A stretch of DNA of 22,886 nt from an uncultured Collinsella sp. (GTDB lineage: Bacteria > Actinomycetota > Coriobacteriia > Coriobacteriales > Coriobacteriaceae), in assembly GCA_959602875.1 (NCBI GenBank), contig CAUGVQ010000025.1, positions 1-22,886 on the forward strand, in the 5' to 3' direction. Below, one piece after another: positions 7,208 to 14,183 of the stretch (its first letter is position 1; the number at the start of each line of letters is the position of its first letter). Under the pieces are notes generated by a model that had not been told where the DNA came from, did no database searches, and saw nothing but the letters and a program-made list of their open reading frames with translations. The position numbers were made by a program, and so were the translations under genes.

Positions 7208-8320
7208 ATGAAGAAGATCCTCCTTATCGCTACCGGCGGCACCATAGCCTCGACCGAAGACGGCAACGGGCTCTCCCCCGCCCTCACCGGCTCGGAGCTC
7301 GCCGCCTGCGTACCCGAGATCGAGGGTCTCTGCGAGCTCGACGTAGTTCAGCCCATGAACATCGACAGCACCAATATGTGCCCGAGCGACTGGCTGCACA
7401 TCCGCGACGTGGTGATGGAGAGCTACGATCGCTACGACGGCTTTTTGGTCCTCCACGGCACCGACACCATGGCCTACACCGCCGCAGCGCTCTCTTATCT
7501 CATCCAGGCGAGTCCCAAACCCATCGTGCTTACCGGCTCGCAGCGCCCCATGCTGAGCCCCTTCACCGATGCGAAGCTCAACCTCTACCAAAGTCTGCTG
7601 TGGGCGGTCGATGACCGCGCGCGCGACGTTGCCATTGTGTTCGGCGGCCTCGTTATCGCCGGAACGCGCGCTCGCAAACAGCGCACCATGAGCGCAAACG
7701 CCTTTACGAGCGTGAACTTCCCCCCGCTTGCCTACATCCGCCACGACCGCATCGTCCGCGGCGGGGCGTCGCTACCCGGCTGGACGTTAGACGACCGCGC
7801 GCTCGAGGCGGCGGTTGCCTCCACCGAGACCGACGATGGCGTGCAGGCGTTTATCGCCGCCTTCCGCGCGGCACGGGCTGCTGAGGGGACGGCGCCGGCG
7901 ACCTTCGACACACTCGACGACCGCGTCGCCGTCATCAAGCTCACCCCGGGGTTTGACCCGCGCATCTTCGAGGTGCTCCAGCCCGCCTACGACGCCGTCA
8001 TCCTCGAGACGTTTGGCCTTGGCGGCGTGCCGGAATACGGCCCCGACGCACCGTCCTTCAAGCAGGCGATTTTCGATTGGGTCGACTCCGGCCGCACCGT
8101 TGTCATGACCACGCAGGTCCCCGAAGAGGGACTCGATCTGGGGGTGTACGAGGTGGGGCGTGCCTATGCCGACCACCCGGGCATCCTCCATGGCGATGAC
8201 ATGACCACCGAGGCGCTCGTTGCCAAGACCATGTGGGCGCTCGGGCAGTCGCGCGATCCGCGCGAGGTATCTCGCCTGTTCTACTCTGCGATCAACCACG
8301 ACCGTACACCGGCGCGCTGA
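7208..8320 (+). CDS. ansA: L-asparaginase, type I (cytoplasmic)
   Basis: A 370-residue protein that hydrolyses asparagine to aspartate and ammonia. The first catalytic threonine is in TGGTIAS (9-15) and the second motif is HGTDTMAYTAAALSY (83-97), with the second threonine and aspartate pair in GTD. A lysine-bearing GTRARKQRT stretch matches the third catalytic segment. There is no signal peptide, which supports the cytoplasmic type I enzyme, although the protein is somewhat longer than the E. coli one (338). The start at 7208 places the conserved MKKILLIATGGTIAS at the N-terminus; the frame is open further upstream, but that part is not protein-like. The ribosome site (AGAAAG) is weak. A glutaminase side activity is possible but cannot be read. 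Confidence 0.93.
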   Translation: MKKILLIATGGTIASTEDGNGLSPALTGSELAACVPEIEGLCELDVVQPMNIDSTNMCPSDWLHIRDVVMESYDRYDGFLVLHGTDTMAYTAAALSYLIQASPKPIVLTGSQRPMLSPFTDAKLNLYQSLLWAVDDRARDVAIVFGGLVIAGTRARKQRTMSANAFTSVNFPPLAYIRHDRIVRGGASLPGWTLDDRALEAAVASTETDDGVQAFIAAFRAARAAEGTAPATFDTLDDRVAVIKLTPGFDPRIFEVLQPAYDAVILETFGLGGVPEYGPDAPSFKQAIFDWVDSGRTVVMTTQVPEEGLDLGVYEVGRAYADHPGILHGDDMTTEALVAKTMWALGQSRDPREVSRLFYSAINHDRTPAR

Positions 8321-8390
8321 GCGCACGCCGTCATACGACAAAATGCTACTGATTATTTGACGTTCATTCGACAGAAACTGGACGCGCACA

Positions 8391-8600
8391 TCATTTCAGG
8401 AGGTCGATGGCATCCACGTCAAGCCCCTCCGCCACACGCACGAGCATCTTCACCGTCACGTTTGCGGTGCCATTCTCGATACGATTGAGGTAGGGGCGGC
8501 TGATACCGACCATAAGGGCAAACTCGCCCTTGCCGATCCCCTGCTCCTCACGCATCCTGCGGACGCGGTTGCCGATTCTCTGTACAGCTTCTTCGTTCAT
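8391..8600 (-). CDS. Small XRE-family helix-turn-helix regulator
   Basis: A 69-residue protein that is essentially a single HTH_3/Cro-C1 domain. RVRRMREEQGIGKGEFALM forms helices 1-2, the recognition region is VGISRPYLNRIENG, and KMLVRVAEGLDVDAIDLL forms the closing helices. No effector domain is attached. There is no ribosome site before the ATG. An 8-bp inverted repeat brackets the start codon (8587-8620), which would fit self-repression. It stands alone between convergent ansA and the terminator of the next gene, so its targets are unknown. Confidence 0.85.
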   Translation of the reverse strand: MNEEAVQRIGNRVRRMREEQGIGKGEFALMVGISRPYLNRIENGTANVTVKMLVRVAEGLDVDAIDLLK

Positions 8601-8620
8601 GCGTAAAAGTGTGAAGAAGC
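8587..8620. promoter_or_regulatory. Inverted repeat around the XRE gene start codon
   Basis: GCTTCTTC at 8587-8594 and GAAGAAGC at 8613-8620 are perfect 8-bp arms, 18 bp apart, bracketing the ATG at 8600-8598. It could be an operator for the XRE protein itself or an RNA hairpin over the start codon. The first arm lies in codons, so chance cannot be excluded. Confidence 0.35.
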
Positions 8621-8699
8621 ACTTAACGTGATATGTAACCTATAGTTTTCGCTTTACCCAAACCGCACACCGCCTGCCGCTTTACGCTGCATCGCGAGG

Positions 8700-8738
8700 A
8701 AACAAAACGAGCCCCCAGCCGCTATGGCCGAGGGCTCG
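8700..8738 (-). terminator. Rho-independent terminator after the DUF1648-like gene
   Basis: On the minus strand CGAGCCCTCGGCC and GGCTGGGGGCTCG pair over 13 positions (two G-U pairs) around a 5-nt loop, followed by TTTTGTTT. It lies 30 bp downstream of the stop at 8768 and would end the transcript coming from ychF and the membrane protein gene. Confidence 0.85.
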
Positions 8739-8767
8739 AGCGCAGAATCGCGAGTAATGACGGGTTT

Positions 8768-9151
8768 CTACCCGGCGAAGGGAATGCCTTGCCCCGTCAT
8801 CGCCATATAGATGAGGTAGAGGTTCGCCGCGTTAAAGATAACAGCGGCGATAAGACCACTTTTCACGTAGCGCTTAAAGGTGAGCGCCGCAATGTGATCG
8901 GGCTCTCCGGTGGCACCCGCACGCTTGAGGGCGCTGACGAGCGAGACGATGCCCAGCGCCAGGCAGATGACCGGCAGCAGTGCGAGGTGCCAGCGGCTGC
9001 CCGTACGGGCGGTCTCGGCAACAGCGTTGAAGCCAATCACCACGGTGTCGGACATCTGGGGCAAAAAGATGGCGATCTCAATAAGGGGGATCACGGCGAG
9101 AACGGCAAGCGCCACCGCCATGAGCCCGTTGGTCTTTCCGTATCTGAACAT
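8768..9151 (-). CDS. Small membrane protein, DUF1648-like (SdpI N-terminal type)
   Basis: A 127-residue protein with three predicted membrane segments at about 10-30, 56-75 and 97-118. Between the first two, LPQMSDTVVIGFNAVAETA and RTGSRWHLALLP match the DUF1648 pattern (LP..i..hfN..G......s...l.P) found at the N-terminus of SdpI-like immunity proteins. A polar loop (76-95) separates the second and third segments. The start at 9151 has AAAGGA 7 nt upstream. It follows ychF by 42 bp on the same strand and ends in a strong terminator, so it is probably cotranscribed. The function is unknown; a toxin-immunity role would be speculation from the family alone. Confidence 0.7.
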   Translation of the reverse strand: MFRYGKTNGLMAVALAVLAVIPLIEIAIFLPQMSDTVVIGFNAVAETARTGSRWHLALLPVICLALGIVSLVSALKRAGATGEPDHIAALTFKRYVKSGLIAAVIFNAANLYLIYMAMTGQGIPFAG

Positions 9152-9193
9152 CCTCGTCCTTTCGGCGAGCAGCCGCGAGCGCGGCGCCCGAAC

Positions 9194-10270
9194 TTACACG
9201 TTGAAGCGGAAGTGCACCACGTCGCCATCGGCCATGACGTAGTCCTTGCCCTCCATGCGGAGCCTGCCCGCAGCACGGGCGCCCGCCTCGCCGCCGAGCT
9301 CGACGTAGTCGTCGTAGGAGATAACCTCGGCCTTGATGAAGCCGCGCTCAAAATCGGAGTGGATGACGCCTGCCGCCTGGGGTGCGGTCGCACCCTGGCG
9401 CACGGTCCACGCCTTGACCTCCATCTCGCCCGCGGTGAAGAAGGACTGCAGGCCGAGCAGCTTGTACGCCGCCTGGGCGAGGACCTCAAGGCCCGGGCGC
9501 TCGAGACCGAGGGTCTCCAGATACTCCGCCGCCTCCTCGGGGTCGAGTTCCGAAAGCTCGGCTTCGACCTTAGCGCAGATGGCAATTGGGGTCACGCCGT
9601 CGATGGGCTCGAGCTCCTGGCCGAGCATGTCCTCGTCAACGTTTGCCACATAAAGAATCGGCTTCATGGTGAGCAGGAAGAGGCCCTTGGCAGCGGCGCG
9701 CTCCTCGGGGGTCATCTCGAGCGTCGCCGCTCGATTGCCCTCGTTCAACCACGCGGTTAGGCGCTTTGCAACCTCAAGCTTAGGCATAAGCTCATGGTCG
9801 CGCTTAGCTTCCTTCTCGAGCTTGGGAAGCTGCTTTTCCAGCGTCTGAAGGTCGGCCAAGATGAGCTCGGTCATGATGGTGTCGGCATCGGCCGCAGGGT
9901 CAACAAAGTCGCCCGTGCGCCCCACCTCACGCATGACATTGGGATCTTTGAAGTAGCGCACGACCTCGCAGATGGCGTCCGTCTCGCGGATGTTCGCGAG
10001 GAACTGATTGCCCAGGCCCTCGCCCTCATTGGCGCCCTTAACAAGGCCAGCGATGTCGACAAACTCGACCGTGGCGGGCACGATACGGCCCGGATTCACG
10101 ATGTCTGCGAGCTTCTGCAGACGGTCGTCCGGCACGTTCACGATGCCGACGTTGGGGTCAATGGTGGCAAAGGGGTAGTTAGCGGCAAGACCGCCCTTCT
10201 TGGTGAGCGCGGTGAACAGCGTCGACTTGCCCACGTTGGGCAGGCCGACGATACCGATGGAAAGTGACAC
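9194..10270 (-). CDS. ychF: Ribosome-associated ATPase YchF (OLA1 family)
   Basis: A 358-residue P-loop NTPase of the Obg-related YchF/OLA1 family, which prefers ATP and binds the ribosome, with links to stress responses. G1 GLPNVGKST is at 9-17; G3 is in DIAGLVKGANEG. The G4 position reads NVDE, as in the ATP-preferring YchF type, in place of NKxD. The C-terminal TGS domain contains the conserved GEMEVKAWTVRQGATAPQAAGVIHSDFERGFIKAEV region. The most likely start is GTG at 10270 (VSLSIGIVGLPN), with AGAGG 7 nt upstream. The frame extends to 10339 but that part is not family-like. Length agrees with E. coli YchF (363). It is followed by the DUF1648-like gene. Confidence 0.95.
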   Translation of the reverse strand: MSLSIGIVGLPNVGKSTLFTALTKKGGLAANYPFATIDPNVGIVNVPDDRLQKLADIVNPGRIVPATVEFVDIAGLVKGANEGEGLGNQFLANIRETDAICEVVRYFKDPNVMREVGRTGDFVDPAADADTIMTELILADLQTLEKQLPKLEKEAKRDHELMPKLEVAKRLTAWLNEGNRAATLEMTPEERAAAKGLFLLTMKPILYVANVDEDMLGQELEPIDGVTPIAICAKVEAELSELDPEEAAEYLETLGLERPGLEVLAQAAYKLLGLQSFFTAGEMEVKAWTVRQGATAPQAAGVIHSDFERGFIKAEVISYDDYVELGGEAGARAAGRLRMEGKDYVMADGDVVHFRFNV

Positions 10271-10294
10271 GACGCATCCTCTCAGAGTGTGGCG

Positions 10295-10343
10295 CCACCG
10301 CGCGGTCATAACGCGGTGGGCAATCGTAACGGCAACCATTGTA
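10295..10343 (-). promoter_or_regulatory. ychF: Probable ychF promoter and leader inverted repeat
   Basis: On the minus strand TACAAT at 10343-10338 is a possible -10. Downstream, perfect 8-bp arms CCACCGCG (10295-10302) and CGCGGTGG (10312-10319) form a hairpin in the leader just upstream of the AGAGG ribosome site. A second small hairpin (GCGGA/TCCGC) lies at 10345-10358 and may mark the end of the upstream ferredoxin transcript. No -35 box is convincing. Confidence 0.35.
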
Positions 10344-10378
10344 CGCGGAAAACTCCGCAGGCGCCGATGGCAGAAGCT

Positions 10379-11650
10379 CTACTTGTCGAGCTTCTCCATC
10401 TGGTCGAGCACGCGATTGAGCTTCTGCTTGGCCTCAGCCTTGAGCTTCTCGGCATCCTTTTTGGCCTGAGCCGCCTGGAGTGCCTTCTTCTCCGCCTCGG
10501 GATCGGGAATCACCAGATCCGAGCCGTCATGCTCCACGAGCGCAAGAGCGTGCTCCGGGCAGACCTCGGCACACAGACCGCAGCCCACGCAATAGGTCGC
10601 CTCCAGCGCGAAGCGACCCGCGCCCACCAAATCGCAGGCGTGCAGCGGACAGGCGCGCACGCAATCGCCGCACATGGTGCACTTTGAGAAGTCGCACTCG
10701 GGCACCTGGACGCGCACGCTCTTGGCGAGCTCGGGATGAGACTGCAGAGTGGAGAGCAAAAGCTTCCGCGACTGGGTGAGTATGCGGCGACGCTTCTCGG
10801 TCGTGGTGCCCGTGGCCTGGGAGAGCGTCCTCTCGAGCGCGGAGAGCTTCTTGTTGTGCTCCTTCAGGCGCTGCGTCACCGTGGCGACTGCCGCGGCGGC
10901 GGGATTGAGCTTCGATACCGTAAGGCCGGTCGTGCGCATGATGTTATCCAAGAACTCCTTGCGCTCGTACTCGCGGCGCTTCTCGCACGTGAGCGCACGG
11001 GCCTCGACCTCAAGACCCATACCAGCGCCGGCCCATTCCTCTGCTGTGGCGATGGCGTCCCCGAGTATCTCCTCGCCGCGGGCATTGCGGCACTTGTCGC
11101 AGATGCCAAGGGGGAGATAGACGCTCACCTGCGGGAAGTCGGTCATGATGGCAAACCAGGTCTCGGGCGTGATATCGCCCACGCAGGCGATGACGACCTC
11201 GTTCTCGCGCGGCACACGGCGGAGAGCACGCGTGCAGGTCACGTACGCAGTGGCGTGTGCGGTGGCGGCAGCTGCAACGGCGTCGTAAAGCTTCTTAGGT
11301 TGAATCTTGGGCGAGAGAACCGCCTCGGTGGGGCACACCGGCACGCAAAGGCCGCACTTGCGGCACGCGTCGGTAATCTCGACCTCGCCATCATCAATGT
11401 CGACCGCGTTCACGGGGCAGACCTCGGCGCATTTGCGGCATGTGCTCTTCTCGGACTTGCAGGTAAGGCACGGCAGCGCGTTGACGCGCGGGCGCTCCTT
11501 ATAGTCGGCGGGATTCCATTCCTGAACCGGCGCACCGGTGGTTGCGGTGCCAAGCAGCGCATCGGTCACGCCGCCGAGCGGATCCTTCAGGACATCGATG
11601 CCCTTAGTGATATCGATGATGTCATCAAAAAGGTCGTGTTGCTGCGCCAT
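10379..11650 (-). CDS. Multi-cluster ferredoxin-type 4Fe-4S protein with coiled-coil tail
   Basis: A 423-residue protein. The N-terminal part has a CxxC (61-64), then CRKCAEVCP and CRKCGLCVPVCP, two classic 4Fe-4S motifs. A long middle part (about 120-300) includes an alpha/beta segment with further cysteines (ACVGD, GICDKCRNARGEE, LTCEKRREYERK). A second pair of clusters lies near 310-365 (CTMCGDCVRACP and CVGCGLCAEVCP). The final 45 residues are a charged alanine- and lysine-rich helix, probably coiled coil. The start at 11650 has GGGAGGA 8 nt upstream. The protein should carry about four 4Fe-4S clusters and act in anaerobic electron transfer; partner and substrate cannot be read. It lies 63 bp downstream of the SpoVA-like pair on the same strand. 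It resembles unnamed Coriobacteriia '4Fe-4S binding proteins'. Confidence 0.85.
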   Translation of the reverse strand: MAQQHDLFDDIIDITKGIDVLKDPLGGVTDALLGTATTGAPVQEWNPADYKERPRVNALPCLTCKSEKSTCRKCAEVCPVNAVDIDDGEVEITDACRKCGLCVPVCPTEAVLSPKIQPKKLYDAVAAAATAHATAYVTCTRALRRVPRENEVVIACVGDITPETWFAIMTDFPQVSVYLPLGICDKCRNARGEEILGDAIATAEEWAGAGMGLEVEARALTCEKRREYERKEFLDNIMRTTGLTVSKLNPAAAAVATVTQRLKEHNKKLSALERTLSQATGTTTEKRRRILTQSRKLLLSTLQSHPELAKSVRVQVPECDFSKCTMCGDCVRACPLHACDLVGAGRFALEATYCVGCGLCAEVCPEHALALVEHDGSDLVIPDPEAEKKALQAAQAKKDAEKLKAEAKQKLNRVLDQMEKLDK

Positions 11651-11713
11651 GAAACGGTTCCTCCCCTGCGCGTCATGAGCGGTAACCTCGATATCGTACC
11701 GCAACGCGCCGCC

Positions 11714-12094
11714 TCAGAGTGCCCCGTCCCCCTCCTGCGCGCAACGACCACGACGCCGTCTGCTCGCCTTGACACCACGTATCACGCCAGCAAGCATGCC
11801 CGCACCCACGATAACGCCCATATCGCGCAGAAATCTCACGATACGATCGGGGTCCGCCGCAAAAAGCTGGTCAAACGATGCAAAGATTGCCTCGCCGCAA
11901 TCGACGACCATAACGATAACGCCGGCATCACCAACCGCAAGCAGCGGGACAATGAAACCCGTTGCCGTGAGAAGTGCGCCAAGTACGATACAGAGTGCGA
12001 CGACAATGCCGGCGTCGAGCCTCAATACACGTCGTACCACTTCGGCAGCGGCACAGATTGCCCCTCCCAAGAAAAACGCGCCTGCGAGTTCCAT
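11714..12094 (-). CDS. SpoVA-like membrane protein, second of a pair (SpoVAC/SpoVAEb family)
   Basis: A 126-residue protein with three or four predicted membrane segments (about 4-20, 28-47, 48-70 and 92-108) and a basic tail (SRRRRGR). The opening GAFFLGGAICAAAEV matches the AF-VGG-IC start of SpoVAEb proteins. The later GDAGVIVMVVDCGEAIFASF sits where the family has GAGATVP-TGFG, so the signature is much diverged. An AGGAGG site lies 4 nt before the ATG. The gap to the upstream sister gene is only 8 bp, so the two are cotranscribed. In Firmicutes, SpoVA proteins form the dipicolinic acid channel of the forespore; that role is not expected here. Family assignment is moderate for this member alone and stronger as a pair. 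Confidence 0.6.
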   Translation of the reverse strand: MELAGAFFLGGAICAAAEVVRRVLRLDAGIVVALCIVLGALLTATGFIVPLLAVGDAGVIVMVVDCGEAIFASFDQLFAADPDRIVRFLRDMGVIVGAGMLAGVIRGVKASRRRRGRCAQEGDGAL

Positions 12095-12102
12095 GGCGCC
12101 TC

Positions 12103-12489
12103 CTACACGATAAGGGCGAGCATGATAGCGACGGCAATACCGGGCACAAAGTTAATGAGCACGCTTCCGGCGCCCACGAGCGCGGCGCGCACCATACGTA
12201 TAAGCGATTCCCCTTCTTCCCGCTCCACAACGCGCTCGGCAACCCGATCTGCAACAAGCGATGCGAGGCCGCTTATGGGCAGGGCGGCTCCCAAACCGCC
12301 AGCGTCCTCAACCGCCCGGTACCAACGGCTGCCCGCCGCAAGAGCGCCCGCCACGCCCAGCGTCATCATCATGAATGAGACCGCATCCGCCCCGGCGCAT
12401 CCCAGCAGACGATAGGCACCACAAACGACCTCCGCGACCAACGCAAAGAGGCCGCCCACGGTAAACGCCCACAGTACCTGCCCTTTCAT
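12103..12489 (-). CDS. SpoVA-like membrane protein, first of a pair (SpoVAC/SpoVAEb family)
   Basis: A 128-residue integral membrane protein with segments at about 5-28, 35-53, 66-82 and 103-127. WAFTVGGLFALVAEV resembles the family's N-terminal WAF-VGGL motif, and GGLGAALPISGLASLVAD (64-81) matches the hallmark GAGATVPI-GFGN stretch of SpoVAC and SpoVAEb. The ATG at 12489 has GGAGG upstream; an in-frame ATG at 12525 would add a basic, unlikely leader. The gene starts a minus-strand run (this gene, its sister, then the ferredoxin gene). The organism is probably not spore-forming, so the pair may form a small-molecule channel with another job. No other sporulation genes are in view. Confidence 0.68.
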   Translation of the reverse strand: MKGQVLWAFTVGGLFALVAEVVCGAYRLLGCAGADAVSFMMMTLGVAGALAAGSRWYRAVEDAGGLGAALPISGLASLVADRVAERVVEREEGESLIRMVRAALVGAGSVLINFVPGIAVAIMLALIV

Positions 12490-12538
12490 GAGCTTTCGCC
12501 TCCGTTCACGCCAATGCGAGCCCACTCAAACACCTAGA

Positions 12539-12559
12539 CGTGCAATCTCGTTTTGCACG
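12539..12559. promoter_or_regulatory. Short inverted repeat upstream of the SpoVA-like pair
   Basis: CGTGCAA and TTGCACG are perfect 7-bp arms 7 bp apart, 50 bp upstream of the first SpoVA-like gene and just past the terminator of the carrier gene. It has no T-run, so an operator is more likely than a terminator. Evidence is limited to symmetry and position. Confidence 0.3.
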
Positions 12560-12578
12560 ATGGCGCTACCAACCGAGA

Positions 12579-12630
12579 GAAAAAGGGCGCGGCCGCAAAC
12601 GGCACCACGTCGCCGTCCACGTCCGCGCCC
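12579..12630 (-). terminator. Terminator of the aldolase-dehydrogenase-isomerase-carrier operon
   Basis: On the minus strand GGGCGCGG (12630-12623) pairs with CCGCGCCC (12592-12585), with an inner ACGGC/GCCGT stem, and is followed by TTTTTCTCTC. It lies 56 bp after the carrier gene stop and separates this operon from the SpoVA-like genes. Confidence 0.8.
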
Positions 12631-12685
12631 TTAGCACCGCCCGGGTCAAAGGGGAGAAGACCTGGGCGCCCGTGCATCGAGATGG

Positions 12686-14125
12686 TTAGAACGGCCCGTA
12701 GTTGATGTAGACCGCGTAGAGCATGAAGCCAACGCCTACCAAGCTCAGAATCGCCACGAGCTTCCATGCGAACTTAAACCACTTCTGGAAGGGCACGTGC
12801 GCCAAACCGCACATCGCCATCAGCGCGCCGAGCGTAGGAATGGCCATATCGCCAAAGCCGGCACCCACCTGGAAGGCAAAAACCACCGACTGGCGCGTGA
12901 GACCCGCCATGTCGCCGATGGGGAAAAGAATCGGCGTGATGGCCGCTGCCATACCGCTGCCCGAGGGGATGAGGAAGTTCAAAATCGTGCAGAGGAAGAT
13001 CATGACTACGCCGGCGCCGTAGGTGCCCATGGAGATGAGCGGCGACGAAAGCGCGTTCACGATGGTGTCGAGGACCATACCGTTCTCAAGAATAATCTGG
13101 ATGGCGCGGCCAAGGCCGACGGTAAACGCGGGCATGACCATGCCGGAAGCGCCCTTGAGGAAGATGTCGATGGTCTCGTTCACACCGAAACGGCAAATGA
13201 TCGCAGAAAGCAGCGCTGCGATGATAAGGGACGCCGAGATCTGGTCGATGTACCAGCCGAGCTCGGTCGGGCCAATTACGAAGGCAACGAACAGGGCGAG
13301 GAACACGAGCAAGACGCCGATCTGCTGACCGGAGAGCTTGTAGGTGTCGAGCTCCTGCGAGAAGCCGAGACCCGTGGTATCAATACCGGCGGTGTAGCTG
13401 CGCTCGGGGTTCTTCTTCACGCGGCTCGCATAGATATTCAGAATGATGCAGGTGAGCACCGTGCACACAAGCCAAAAGGCCCAACGAAGCTCAGCGCCCG
13501 AGAAGTACGGCAGACCCGCGATAATCTGAGCGTTGCCCACCGTCGAGGGGCAGATGGCGGGCGTCGCGAAGCCCACGAAACCGCCGCCGACGATCATGCC
13601 GAGACCGACGATGAGGTCATATCCCAGACCAAGTGCGATAGCGACGCTGATGACGGTAAACGGAATCTGAATCTCCGGTCCGACCATGATGCCGAAGGCG
13701 GAGAACAAAAACGTGACGATCCACAAAACCGCTGCCGAGGGAATCTTGGCGCGGTTGACTTTGTTCAGAAAGACACCAAGACCGTTCTCGATGGCGCCCG
13801 TTCCGTTGATGATGGCAAAACATCCGCCGGAAATCAGAATCATGAAGCAGATGTTTGCCGAGGCGCAGCAACCCTGCATAATCGAGCTGAAGACCTCGAT
13901 AATACCCTGCGGATTCTGCTCAACGGTGTGATAGGTTCCGGCGACGACACCCTCGACCGTGGTGCCCTCAATGGGCGCGCGGTCGAACTGGCCCGCGGGA
14001 ACAACCCACGTCATAATCGCCGCGGTGACGATAAGGCCAAACAGCAGGACGAAAATGTGCGGCATCTTGATATGGAAGCCGGTCCTCTCCTGCCCGCCCT
14101 CCTTCTTTAGGCTTGTCTCTGACAT
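12686..14125 (-). CDS. YfcC/DcuC-superfamily membrane carrier
   Basis: A 479-residue transporter with about 11-12 membrane segments. The start at 14125 has GGAGG upstream and gives a short cytoplasmic N-terminus (MSETSLKKEGG) before the first segment (FVLLFGLIVTAAIMTWVVPAG). The WVVPAGQFDR motif and the large hydrophobic protein with glycine-rich pore segments (GGCFAIINGTGAIE, VGGGFVGFATPAICPSTVGNAQ, LIPSGSGMAAAITPIL) fit the YfcC branch of the C4-dicarboxylate anaerobic carrier family. Members are annotated as dicarboxylate or amino acid carriers, mostly without proof. It is the last gene of the operon, 58 bp after the isomerase gene. From context the substrate may be a nucleoside, a sugar acid or an end product of the pathway, but the sequence does not decide. 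Confidence 0.85.
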   Translation of the reverse strand: MSETSLKKEGGQERTGFHIKMPHIFVLLFGLIVTAAIMTWVVPAGQFDRAPIEGTTVEGVVAGTYHTVEQNPQGIIEVFSSIMQGCCASANICFMILISGGCFAIINGTGAIENGLGVFLNKVNRAKIPSAAVLWIVTFLFSAFGIMVGPEIQIPFTVISVAIALGLGYDLIVGLGMIVGGGFVGFATPAICPSTVGNAQIIAGLPYFSGAELRWAFWLVCTVLTCIILNIYASRVKKNPERSYTAGIDTTGLGFSQELDTYKLSGQQIGVLLVFLALFVAFVIGPTELGWYIDQISASLIIAALLSAIICRFGVNETIDIFLKGASGMVMPAFTVGLGRAIQIILENGMVLDTIVNALSSPLISMGTYGAGVVMIFLCTILNFLIPSGSGMAAAITPILFPIGDMAGLTRQSVVFAFQVGAGFGDMAIPTLGALMAMCGLAHVPFQKWFKFAWKLVAILSLVGVGFMLYAVYINYGPF

Positions 14126-14183
14126 TTCTTTCTCCTCCCAAACGCGATGGTTCTGCGTTGCATGCAAGCGCGCAAAGCGCGCA

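Noticed and set aside
10736..12415. 559-codon plus-strand frame opposite the ferredoxin and SpoVA-like genes
   Set aside because: It crosses three well-supported minus-strand genes and their gaps; composition is typical of an antisense shadow.
12797..14110. 437-codon plus-strand frame opposite the carrier gene
   Set aside because: The charged, hydrophilic product mirrors the membrane segments of the real gene on the minus strand.
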